Assembly: GCA_024867545.1 (NCBI GenBank)
Contig: JANFNE010000005.1
Coordinates: 558,001 to 622,000, forward strand
From: Phytopythium helicoides
Taxonomy: Eukaryota; Oomycota; Peronosporomycetes; Pythiales; Pythiaceae
Reading direction: 5' to 3'
DNA length: 64,000 nucleotides
Shown here: positions 21,334-32,204 of the stretch, piece by piece
Position numbering within the stretch: position 1 is the first letter of the stretch
Layout of the letters: every line of letters starts with the position of its first letter
The notes under the pieces: generated by a model
The model's database searches: none
The model's input: the letters and a program-made list of their open reading frames with translations, nothing else
What the model was told of the DNA's origin: nothing
Made by a program: the position numbers and the translations under genes

Positions 21334-22562
21334 ATGGAGCGGTACCAGAAGCTGGAGAAGGTGGGCGAGGGCACGTACGGCGTGGTGTACAAGGCCAAGG
21401 ACCGCGTGACGGGCGAGATCATCGCGCTCAAGAAGATCCGGCTGGACGCCGAGGACGAGGGCATCCCCAGCACGGCCATCCGCGAGATCTCGCTGCTCAA
21501 GGAGCTGCAGCACCAGAACATCCTGCGGCTCTACAACATCGTGCACACGGAGCGCAAGCTCACGCTCGTCTTCGAGTACCTCGACCAAGACCTCAAGAAG
21601 TACCTCGATGTGTGCGAGAAGGGCCTCGAGAAGCCCATCATGAAGGTTTGGCACGCGAAAGCTAGCGTCTGGCGGCGTACTCACCACTCACGCGCGCTTC
21701 TGCTGCTCAGTCGTTCCTCTTCCAGCTGCTGCGCGGTATCGCCTACTGCCACCAGCACCGCGTGCTCCACCGGTGAGCCCCGGCGCCCTCAACCACCGAT
21801 TCCGGAATTGCGGTCTAACGATTCCGCACTGTCCGCTCCAGCGACCTCAAGCCTCAGAACCTGCTGATCAACCGCGAGGGTGACCTCAAGCTCGGGGACT
21901 TTGGCCTTGCGCGCGCGTTTGGCATCCCCGTGCGCAGGTGCGAACGTCGCGGATGCGGCGTGCATCCTTTCGATATCGCGTTCTTATATACTCGCTCGCA
22001 TCACTGGCAGCTACACGCATGAGGTCGTGACGCTCTGGTACCGTGCTCCTGATGTGCTGATGGGGTCCAGGTAGGTGAATCTCTTCGCATTCATGGTCAT
22101 CGAACGGCACTAATTAGACTGTTGTGATTGCAGAAAATATTCGACGCCAGTCGATATTTGGAGTGTTGGATGCATCTTCGCTGAGATGGCGAACGGCGGC
22201 CCGCTCTTTGCCGGCACTTCCGAAGCGGACCAGCTCGACCGCATCTTCCGGCTGCTTGGAACGCCGACAGTCGACATCTACCCTGCCATCGTTGATCTTC
22301 CCGAGTATCGCGTACGTATCCAAGATGCCAAGAGAGTCGCACAAATACTAAGTTACTCCTTTGATGGTATCTGCAGCGGGACTTCCCCATGTACCCCCGA
22401 CCTGAGAACCTGCAGCACCTCGTGCCAACGCTCGATGAGGATGGCGTGGATCTTTTGGAGCAAATGCTGCAGTACGATCCTGCCAAGCGTATCACGGCTG
22501 CAGATGCTATGAACCACCCGTACTTCAACGACCTCGCTCCTGGACTCTCCGAGCCCAACTAA
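21334..22562 (+). CDS. PSTAIRE cyclin-dependent kinase (CDC2/CDK5 group)
   Basis: Complete Ser/Thr kinase of about 300 residues in six short-intron exons. It starts [20 protein letters not shown]. The glycine loop is GEGTYG, the ATP Lys lies in IALKKIRL, and the cyclin-binding helix is PSTAIRE. The catalytic loop is HRDLKPQN (across an intron), the Mg site [13 protein letters not shown], and the T-loop [20 protein letters not shown] carries the CDC2-like activating Thr. The C-lobe reads [17 protein letters not shown] and ends [15 protein letters not shown] and [15 protein letters not shown] lean towards CDK5/Pho85-like members, while YTHEVV is CDC2-like, so the subclass stays open. No frame break is seen. 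It probably controls the cell cycle with a cyclin. Confidence 0.88.
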
Positions 22563-22749
22563 CACGTCCTGTCCTGTCGATGGTATGGCTGTACGTGTGC
22601 GTGAGTATTGTGGTGACTGTTTTTGATGGTCACGGGTTGAGCAAGTGTGAATAGACACGAGTTTTCACGAACGATCCGAAAACTTCTCCCCTATATTTAC
22701 CTGCACGGATGTTGTTGAGTTCGAGCAGTCGGAGTTCACAGCAACTGGG

Positions 22750-25744
22750 ATGAAGATAAGATCACACCTTGCGGTGCTGCTGTTGCCATTGCTCTTCCGA
22801 TACCACACTTGTGTGTGCAGCTCTGAAGGTGCGCGATTACGACCCTGCTTGCGTCCAGCAAGCACCTCGTATCTTTTCGCAGCAGCAGAAACAAATTCTT
22901 TGTGTAATCGATTCGAGAGTGCAAGAGGAGCCCGACAGCTATGTGGATGAGGATATCCTCACCCACAAAGATTTATTACGGCACCCGCCAAGTGCGCTGA
23001 GCGAGCTCTCGAGACGCGAGTATCTCATTCGGCTCCAACTCGCCGTGACAATGACAGCGTGCTGCCTCATGTTCTATCTCTGTGTGCTATGGCAAATGGA
23101 TCTGAGCCTGCTGCTTGCTGGGTGTCGTTCCCTTCTAGTGTCCGCCACCAAAAAGTCGAGACTGCTGTGGCAGTATTCCCCCACGTTGAAGTGTGTCGCC
23201 ATGCCCGAGACACAGCACCCGGCCTCATGTTTCCAGTTGTGGCTTCGTTCCAGCGCTTTCTTGCTTTCACACGAAGCACGCGAGCTCTACCTTCAGTAAT
23301 TCGAGTATGCCAATCTCTACAGGTTTCAATGCTGACCGAGTTCAGAATTTGTGTAAAGCAAGGAACTCGTACAATTGGCGCAGCTGCAGCCTATCCCCTC
23401 TGTCAATTTGTCTCTCCAAAAGATGGGCTTTCAAATCGTCGAGCAATCATCGAGTGCGCACGACGCTGGCACGAAGTAGATTGCCAGCTTTGGCAATCGC
23501 CACAGCGTGTGCAAAGTCGACAGCAAACCCACTGCTAGTATCCGAGGCTAAGGACACAGCTTCAAATGTCCCAGTGCGACCAGAATCGTGCATGCTTGCA
23601 GCACAGCAGAGTCTTGGGCAGTGGTTCGACCCAACTCGCTTCGGAAACCTTTGCGATCAAGCGCAAGAAGGATCCACATCACCAGTGGTGTGCGCGAGCA
23701 CTCTTCAGCATGATGCTACGAGGCAAATCTCCCGATTTGGCACCACTTCTTCACAACGTCGAAGTGCTTTGTCAGATTTCGTCGTCAGCATGTGCCGACA
23801 TGCAGACGAGCAAAGCCCAGTGGGGTCATGTCTCCGACTTTTGCCACCCAAGGTGTTGACTGCTCAGCAAATCGTACAAGTGTGCTCGGCTGGCTCGATG
23901 GCAGCTAAGACAAAGTCGGCAGCCGTAATCTCTGCGCAATGCGTAGCTCGAGCTTTGCCGATCCTTGCCATGATGATGAGACAGCGTCAACACCAACGAG
24001 TTGGCGCTACTGACGAAAAAGACACCGGGTTATTGCTCGTTCGTTTATGCGAGAAAGCTAAATCACTTGCCCCAAGCGACTGCCTCGCTTCTGTGCAATT
24101 TGACAGAAGGCTGAGTCTTTCTCAAGCTGTCTCCATGTGCGCTGGAGCGCAATCCGATGCTCCGCAGCGCTGTCTTCGTCGCCTGCAATCACATATTTCA
24201 TCAAACCGATTCACAATTGAGCATAGCGCGGCCTTATGTGCTGGTAACTCTTCGGCGCGAGCAGAGTGTGCAGAAATCGCTCTACGTGAGATAAGCACCA
24301 GTATTAGCAATGCCTCTGCTTTGGTCTCAGCATTATGTGCTCACGCGTCGAGCACTGCTCCTGCAGAATGTCTTCGCAAGTCACCACGGAGCTATTCATT
24401 AGCCGAGAAAGTCGCGCTATGTCGCCGCGCTCAATCCACTGATCCAGCGCAATGCGCCTCCAAGCACTTGAAACGCTTATCTTTAAAGCCCCAGCATCAA
24501 ATAAGCCTTTGTCGAGGCGCGCTTTCCCAGTTTCCGGCACTTTGCGCACTCGAAGCTCCGTATGGCATGACAGCTCGTGAAATCGTGTTGCTCTGCCATG
24601 GTGCTGAGAATATAGTCCCGCAACTTGTGCTCGTGCGGTTTCTACCTCGTTGCGGCTACCACCGGAGATTGCTGCTCGGGTCTGCTCCAGAGCAATGTCG
24701 ACGCTACCAGGACGATGTCTAAACCAAGAGGCGATGAAGTTTCTGCGACGGTCTGTCCCAATCCCTGAAAGTGTTGTGCAGAACTGTCGAGCAGCGAATG
24801 CGGAGCTTTCTGGTCTCGAGATTTTGAAAGTTTCATACCTGTGCGACCAGCTGCGCGTGAACTGTCCTTTGTCGCTGACACTACGTGCGCTGGACCAGTT
24901 CGGTGACGAGATACCCAACCTGAGCGCAGGATACATTCATGTGGTGGCACAGTACGAGGGTCCTCTTGAAGATACCATGTCCGATCAGCAGGCCAACAGA
25001 GCTCCAAAGCAGATGACTTGCTGGATGGCTGCGACGTCAGTTGCACCTGGAGTTGAGGGACTTTTGGGGCAGTTGACCGTGCCCATAGCGAATGGCACTG
25101 CCTCGTTTCTTAACCTGCAGTTTTCATCTCCCGGGTGTTTTGCATTGACGTTTCGAGCGCTTCGAAATGGTGTTGAAAAGGTTGCTCGGATCCGTATCCA
25201 CCCGGATCTCGACGGCGCAGCGCTGGCTAACAAGTGCCACGCCCTCTTCTTCGAGCAGTTCCAAAGCCCTCACCTACATGATGGGACATCTGAGCACAAG
25301 ATAATGACGCTTTCATCCCGGTTCTTCCTGCAAGCTGCCGAGTGCGAATGGTACTGGAGCGCCAACATCGCGGGGATGGTCTCGATCCCGAGTGTCCATC
25401 GCCTATCATTCTCCATGCCGCGCGCCGTGTTTGATTTCCTCTTGTACGTCTACTCCACACTGTATTTGTATTTTGCCGTCTAACGCTGCTCTTTCATGCT
25501 GTCCAGGCGCACGGACGTCCCTCGTGCCGATATGAGCGACTGGGAGCGGCTGGGCATCGCTCCTGGCGCCAACCGCAGCACCGTGCGCCGCGCATACCAC
25601 CGGCGGTCGCTCGAGTGGCACCCAGACAAGTGGCGCGCCGTGCAACTGCTGCCCGCGTGGCGCCGCGAGCTTGACGCCGTGTACGCGCTCGTGACACAGG
25701 CGTACGTGGAGCTGCTGGGGACTGGTGACGAGTCAATCGCATGA
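22750..25744 (+). CDS. Secreted/ER cysteine-repeat protein with C-terminal J domain
   Basis: Starts MKIRSHLAVLLLPLLF, a signal peptide. A long region follows, built of tandem units of about 35-45 residues with pattern 'hxLCxxAxSxxPxxC', for example AVSMCAGAQSDAPQRC, ALVSALCAHASSTAPAEC, KVALCRRAQSTDPAQC and IAARVCSRAMSTLPGRC. A beta-rich domain comes next (LRVNCPLSLTLRALDQFGDE ... FSSPGCFALTFRALRNG). A 62-bp GT-AG intron at 25445-25506 then joins FDFLL to RTDVPRADMSDWERLG, followed by STVRRAYHRRSLEWHPDKW, a J domain with intact HPD. The frame breaks near 22.81, between 23.1 and 23.5, and near 24.63 kb, but repeats continue across each break. I do not recognise the repeat as a named family. A lumenal Hsp70 (BiP) co-chaperone is an inference. 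Confidence 0.6.
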
Positions 25745-26095
25745 CCAGGTTGAAGCCAGTCAACTTCAACTTTACCCGATGTGGTCCACACAATAATCTC
25801 CCTTTTCAGCCAATCAAGCGCGCGCGCGACCGTTCAGAAGCCTAGTTTAGGCCGTCCGTTTAACCAAAAAACTAGGCGAATAATCCTAGCGGTCTGACCT
25901 TGCGTCGCCGCCGAGAAAGCAGAACCCGACGGTGGCCCCAGGTTCTTCCCGCCGCCCCCGTGCCGCCCCCGCGGACTCCCCGAGCGCCTGCCGCTCCCCC
26001 CGACGCGTCGCCAGTCGCAGCGCAGCCCCCGCGCTCGCGTTTCGCGGTCTCCGCGCTCGAATCGGCGCCTTGGAGCCCGAGAAACGCCGGCAAAC
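25745..26095. other. Intergenic upstream of PXMP4
   Basis: About 350 bases. The first part is AT-richer, then Pro/Arg-coding-looking GC-rich DNA that is probably 5' UTR. No gene supported. Confidence 0.4.
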
Positions 26096-26803
26096 ATGAT
26101 GGACGTGGTGCTGAGCATCCTGCGAGGGGTGCGCAACGGCTCCTACTACGGCACCAAGGTGCGCGCGCCGCACGGTAAGGCGCGGGCTTGAGTGCGATGT
26201 CCGTCAGGCGGAGGCTGACGGTGGCGGCGCGCAGCCCTCGTCATGATCTTCCTGTTCCAGAGCGGGTCGCTGCGCCAGAAGCTGCGCGGCGTGGTGCGGC
26301 TGACGTTCGAGCACTCGAAGAACCTGGCGCTGTTCGTGGGCGTGTACAAGGCCGTGCTGGCGCTGCTGCGGCAGAACGAGCTGTCGCTGCCGGGCCACAG
26401 CGTGTCGGCGGCCGTGGGCAAGCCCGCGCGGCACTGGCACGCGGCGGTGGCCGGCGGCATCGGCGGCTACCTCATCTGGGGTCGCTATTCAAGCGTCAAC
26501 TTCCAGATCGTCATGTACCTGCTGTCTCGCGTGGTGATCAGCACGGCGCGCGCGCTGGCGGCGCGGGGCGTGGCGCCCTTCGCGGGCCACCGCTTCCAGC
26601 ACGTGTACCCGCTGTTGGCGACGGCCGTGTGGGCCAGCGTCATGTACCTGTACGAGAACGAGTCGGCGCTGCTGCACCCGTCACTGCGCCGCAGCATGGA
26701 GTTCCTCTACGACGAGTCGTGCCGCTGGGAGCGCGGGCTCGTCGACTTCCTGCCGTCGCCCGCCACGGCCGCCGTGCTCGCGCTCACGTGGCTGCAGCTC
26801 TAG
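26096..26803 (+). CDS. PXMP4: Peroxisomal membrane protein 4 (PMP24), Tim17 family
   Basis: Two exons, 26096-26174 and 26235-26803, giving about 215 residues. It starts MMDVVLSILRGVRNGSYYG. The exon junction restores KVRAPHALVMIFLFQSGSLR, the PXMP4 signature, followed by HSKNLALFVGVYKAVLALL, SVNFQIVMYLLSRVVIST and HPSLRRSMEFLYDESCRWE. Four hydrophobic segments with Gly-rich faces match the Tim17/22/23/PMP24 fold. It is an integral peroxisomal membrane protein in animals and plants; its molecular role there is poorly known. No frame break. Confidence 0.85.
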
Positions 26804-28007
26804 GCCCCGGCCGTTGGCGCGTCGACCAAAACCCTCGACGCCCCGGAGCCTCTTCGTACTGTATGCTGCAACGTCAACCGGGTCGACCGGCGCGCGGCGC
26901 TGCGCCACCGACGACCATGCGGGCTGTCAAGACATCGGCGGCGTTCGTCGGCTGGCGAGGAGCTGACGGGGTGTAAAGAGACGCACGTGACGTCAGTACC
27001 TACCACGAGGACGTCAGTTGAGCGGGGGAGTTCAGCGGCGCGCCTTGCTGATCGACGGGTCGGCGCTGGGACAGGTTGAGGTTGCAGCTGGCCGGAGGAG
27101 CCGAGTCTGCTCCTCTCCCCAGCGAGTTAAACCAGCCACTGCTTGGCAACCAGGACGGGAAGACGGGCGGTGAAGGCGGTGGAGGTGGCAGGTGGCGGGC
27201 GGGAATGGAGCATGGGAACGAGGAGGAGGGAACAAAACGACGTGACGGGCATTGACATGGCGCGCGCCGGACTGACGAGCGTCGGACTTGGCGCTTTGGT
27301 GTGTGCAAAAAACCAAAAAAAAATAAAATCTGCCGAAATTGCTGTTGTGATTTTAGTGCTCCGTTACTGCACGTGCTGAGATCCCGAAATTGACTACTAG
27401 ATAGTCTTTTTGAAGATTACGATGACTGCCAGGAAGTCATTCATGATGATGACAAATCCCTCGGAAAAAGTATATGAAGCGTACCACTTTGGTCGTACAA
27501 TATGGATGTTGTATGCAGCATACCTTTATCAACCCTATGGACCTGTATTCCTAGATGTGGAGCAGCCAAAACCTCTCGAAAAACATACAGAGTGCGTGCG
27601 GAGTCAAACATGTCGCGCGCTTCCACGCTTTGAGACACGTTCGCAACTGAAACAGCCATTTTTAGCAAAACGAAAGAACTGTCGTAATAAGGTCCATCCT
27701 TGCCTCTCTGAAAGCAAGACGAAAACGAAGTGCGGCAAAGAGCGGCGCGCGGATCTGCGACGCCCTTGCAGGCGAAAAAGAAGTCCCGCACGGTCGCTTT
27801 TCGGGCAAAAATCCGTCACAATGACTCATGCTCGCTTCCAGTCAGCGCGCGCGATTGTGAAAGTGTCGAAAAAAAAATAAAGCGGCGCCCTATTTCGCGC
27901 TAAAACCCCCGTCTCTCTTGCGCTCAGTATGCCATCAGGCATCCGCCCCCGCCCGAATAAAAAAGGCAACAGCCCCAAAACGGCCAGCCCACTCGCACAC
28001 CCGCGCC
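26804..28007. other. Intergenic, about 1.2 kb
   Basis: Largest gene-free stretch. It covers the PXMP4 3' region, a pyrimidine/purine-skewed GC-rich stretch at 26.9-27.25 kb, an AT-rich segment at 27.3-27.9 kb with A-runs, and the phosphodiesterase promoter/5' UTR. Plus frame 27410-27880 is open for 156 codons but is Lys/Arg/Cys-rich without domain; I do not call it. No repeats or RNA gene recognised. Confidence 0.4.
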
Positions 28008-31000
28008 ATGGGCAACAGCTCGAGCCTGGCGATGCCGCTCGCGCTGTCGCCGCTGCCGTCGCGGCCCTCGCTGCTCGCGCGCGGCGCGCCCGGCCGGCCG
28101 GCGCTCCCGGCGGCCTCGAGCGGCGGCGGCGGCGGTGCGAAAGGCGGCACAAAAGGCGTCGACAAGGGCGGAAACCGCGTAGACGGGGACGGCGGCGCGG
28201 TCGGAGGAGGCGACAGACGGCAAGGGCCACGCGCTGTCCGACATGACGGTGTCCTCGTCCACGAGCGGCGGGGACAATGAGGACGACGGCAAGCTCACGC
28301 TGCGCCAGGCGCACGAGCAGGAGAAGGAGGGCCAGCAGCAGCAGCAGCAGCAGCAGCGGCAGGAACAGCAGGAGCAGGAACAGGAGCAGGAGCAGCAGAC
28401 CCGCGAGCAGCTACAGAGGCAGCAGGTGCAGGCGCAGGTGCAGGCGTTCCTGGCCAAGGAGCCCGAGAGAGAGCGAGAGCGCAGGAGGCGAACCACCACC
28501 AGCGCCAGGAGCATCCCGCACGCGCGCAGGCCCCGCCGCCCGCGCCTGCTCAGCAGCAGCAGCAGCAACACCAACAGCGAGGACGACGACGTGGGATGCC
28601 ACACGTGCAGCAGCAACAGCATTCGCGCCGCCATGGCGCGCATGATGGACGACGCAGCGGGTGTGGCTCCACCCCTGCAGCAGCCACCACAGCAGCAGCT
28701 CCCGAGCTCTCCCAGAGCCCCGCTTTCGCCCACAAACATGTCAGACCTCGGTCCGTCCTCGCTGCGCAGACAGCTCTCACAGTCTTTCATCAAGGAGCCG
28801 TCGTCGGCTGCCGCACTTTTCAAGCACCTGGCCTGCCTGCAGTGGAAGAGCTTCGTGCCTGGTATGCACAGGCACTCAAACGACGAGGACGACGAGGACG
28901 AGCTCGGTCCGCGACCTGGCATGCCTCCGCGCATGCGCACAGAGAGCAGCTATCAGAGCCCGGCCAACCGCCGTCGTCGCCGCATGCGGCGCGCCTACAC
29001 CAGCAGCTTTGACGGATTTACGAACGAGCACTACTTGGACAAGCCACAGGTCGGCGGAGTCAATATGCCGAGCCCTCAGGACGACAGCGACGACGAGAGT
29101 GATGACGAGCCGTTCGACGAGAAATATGTCGTGGAACAGAAGCACCGCGCGTTTTGGGAGCTCGTGCAGCGGCTGCTTAACCAGAACGATGTGGTACTCA
29201 TGGTCCGCTATGTACTCGAGTTTTTGAGTGACCATTTGGAAGCAAGCTCTTGTGCCGTGTTCCTCGTGGACCAGAACACACAAGAGCTTTCACGCATTAC
29301 TCGTGGCCAGACGTCGCTTTCTGGCATTGCCCACGCTCGCGGCATTGTTGGGGAGTCGTACAAGTCGCACACGGCATTCTGCAAGCCTGACTTTCGCGAC
29401 GAGAACGAGTACGATGCCGAGGTCGACTTGGTGCAAGAGTTCCCAGGCCAGAAGCTGTTCTCGGTTCCATTGAGCGAGAACGACGTTGTTTATGCCGTGA
29501 TCCAAACTACGACGAGCCGTGCTTCTTCCCATCCCGAGATTGATGACCTGTATATCAAGCTGCTCACCTGGCTCGGACCCATCCTGAGCTCGTGCATGCG
29601 GAACTGTATCGAGTACCACGATGTCATGCTGTCAGAGCGCACGCAAAAGGCTTTGCTTCACATCATTAGCTCTTCGGACACGGAAGACACGGTGCTCAAC
29701 CTTGTCGAGGGGGTCATCGTTGGCGCTTGCCACATTACAAAGGCAGAGCGAGTGTCCTTGTTCATGGTGGACTGGGAGACAGAGGAGCTCTGGTCGCTCT
29801 CGACATCTTATCACGATGAGAAGGTGCGTGTTCCTCTGAACTCGAGTATCCTCGGACTCGCGGCCAAGTCCCAGACCACACTGAATGTCTGCGACCCTGC
29901 GAACGACGCTCGATTCAACCCATCCACCGATCGGAGGCGTGGCATTCGTGTTCAACGTGCGCTCTATGTGCCTGTCGGTGTCCAGCAGATCGAGTCGGGC
30001 AAGAGCTCAAAGCCGCTCGCAGTGCTCGAGATCATCAACAAGGAGGACGGGGCCGAGTTCACGTTCGACGATGAATGCGCCTTCGAAGCGTTTGCATGCG
30101 AGGTTGCTGTTATCCTGAGGCGACGCAGTACTGAAATCGCATACATGAAGCTGCTTGCGGACACGCTTTCGGAGCAGGTTCTCGCGCCGGAAACAGCTTC
30201 GCAGGTCAATTTGCTGGATGTCTACACGTCATATTCGTATTCCACGGCTGCACGCACAGATACTCTGGATCGTGTGGCCGCGAGTTCACTCGTCCTCGGG
30301 GGTAATGAAGACGTCCGAAACGCCACTTTGGCGACACTTGCCGCCAGCTCCCAGTCGAACACGACCATGACGGTTGGATGCACTTGCGGTCGCGCGGAGG
30401 GTACCAGTCACTCGTTGCCGAAGACACAACAACAGCGATCAGGGCGGCTCAACTTCGACTTCCACAGTCGTCCAGAGAATAATCTCTTCTCCGCCGTTCC
30501 AGTTGATGCCAAGTTCTTCTCGTGGGAGTTCAACGTGTTCAACATGGACAGCGATCTACTGCCGCAGCTGATTGAGGGAATGTACCTCGATTTCAAGGTG
30601 GACGAGATCCTTCGTACCAACAAGTACGTGATCCAGAACTTTATTGTCGCTATGAAGGGCCACTACCACCCAAACCCGTTCCATAACTTCCTGCACGCGT
30701 TCTCGGTCGTGCATTCGGCGTATTTGCTGCTCACGACCACCGATGCGGCGCAGATGCTGCAGCCTCTGGACATTGCCTCATGCCTTGTAGCTGCTCTGGG
30801 TCATGATGTGGATCATCCGGGCCACACGAACGGGTTCGAGATCGTATCGGGCTCGCAGCTTGCTTTACTGTACAGCGACGAGTCCGTGCTTGAGCATCAC
30901 CACGCATATACAACGTTCCGGCTAATTGCTAAGGAGAAGAACGCCAACATTCTTCAGAACTTGTCCCCTGCCGACTACCGACAGGTACGCAAGTTCATCA

Positions 31001-32104
31001 TCACGGCGATTCTGGGCACAGACATGGCAAATCACTTCAAGTTTTGCGAGACGCTCGAGAAGACACTGCGTCCATTGGCGCACCATTTGGACACGAACGC
31101 GATCTCGTCGAACAAGCGTGACTCGGGCGTGTTCAACTATGGGGCTGAGGGTATCAAGGCCAAGCAGTCGACGGAGCTGATGTCAGTGCTGCGGGACGCA
31201 GTTCTCCCGACTGATGGTGCAAGCACGCCACGCAGTGCTGCCGCTGCTGCGTCGTCGACTTCATCCGGCGGTTCAGGTCCTGGGCCGATGAGCAAGCTGC
31301 CTAGTGGTCGTAACTGCCGCGAGTCGACGTGCGGATGGGCGTACACTGGCAGCCTTGACGACCGACTGTTCCTGGTCAAGGCCCTCGTGCACACGAGCGA
31401 CCTGTCAGGACAGGTGTTCCCGACGCATGTGGCGCTCAAGTGGAGCAACATGATCTCCAAGGAGTTCGCTTATCAGGCGCTTCTGGAGCAAGCTGAGGGG
31501 CTCCCTCTGACGTACAACCGCGTTGACGACCCGCTTCAAATGGTGGAGAGTCAACTCTTCTTCGCGCAGAAGATTGTGACGCCGCTGTGGGATCTAATGT
31601 ATCTGATGTTCCCGGAGCTTGACGTGTGTGTGCGCAATCTTGCGACGAACGTGCGGCACTACGAGCACGAACTCGACCGATTGAAACAGTTGCGTGACCA
31701 AGGCACAGACTTTGACGATATAGCGTCGATGCTTTCAACGAGCTATCGTGACTCCGTGAGCTCATGTGGTGATGATGGAGATGGACTGGCAGTCCCTGGG
31801 CTGGCAAAACACAACCCCGCTCAGTTTAGCTCGTTTCGGGCGATCCCTGAGGAGCGAGGAAACGGACGGTGACCGGCGGGACCGAGACGCGATAGAGGAG
31901 CTTGTGGATGAGGACCTGCACAGCAGCGGGGATGACAAGCCGCCGGTTAACCGCACCGTGTTATCGGCTGCGTTAAGCAGCAAATCGCTGCGGTCACGCA
32001 GCCATTCGGTGTCCAGTGCGTGTTCAAGCTCGAGCTCAAGTTCGTCCGACTCGGTGGGCGAAGAGGTGTTTGACGTAGAACTCGAGCCGTTCAGACTCGA
32101 GTGA
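28008..32104 (+). CDS. GAF-GAF class I cyclic-nucleotide phosphodiesterase, predicted N-myristoylated
   Basis: Starts MGNSSSLAMPLALS, a strong N-myristoylation motif (Gly2, Ser6). A low-complexity Gln/Glu-rich stretch follows, then two GAF-type domains (EFLSDHLEASSCAVFLVDQ at about 29.2 kb; CHITKAERVSLFMVDWETEE at about 29.73 kb). The catalytic domain has YHPNPFHNFLHAFSVVHSA, the metal site LGHDVDHPGHTNGFE, and VKALVHTSDLSGQVFPTHV. A Ser/Gly/Ala-rich insert (about 31.08-31.36 kb) splits the catalytic domain between these motifs. It hydrolyses cAMP and/or cGMP; the GAF domains probably bind a cyclic nucleotide. One frame change is needed near 28.1-28.2 kb and one near 31.86 kb, the latter continuing the acidic tail EELVDEDLHSSGDD to TGA 32102-32104 instead of stopping at 31872. 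Confidence 0.83.
28333..28440 (+). repeat. CAG-rich low-complexity tract (polyGln/Glu)
   Basis: Imperfect CAG/GAG trinucleotide tract within the phosphodiesterase N-terminal region, beginning with nine to ten nearly pure CAG units and continuing as Gln/Glu mixture. Likely length-variable between strains. Confidence 0.75.
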
Positions 32105-32204
32105 GCATGAGTTGGAGAGCGGCGCGTCCGTCGCGCGTCGCCGCATTATTTAGCCAGTAATCTAAACAAACACGGTGATGGATTTCGCCAGAACCCAAAT
32201 GGAC

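Noticed and set aside
27410..27880. 156-codon plus-strand frame rich in Lys and Cys
   Set aside because: AT-rich intergenic DNA, no domain, no paralogue, no splice support.
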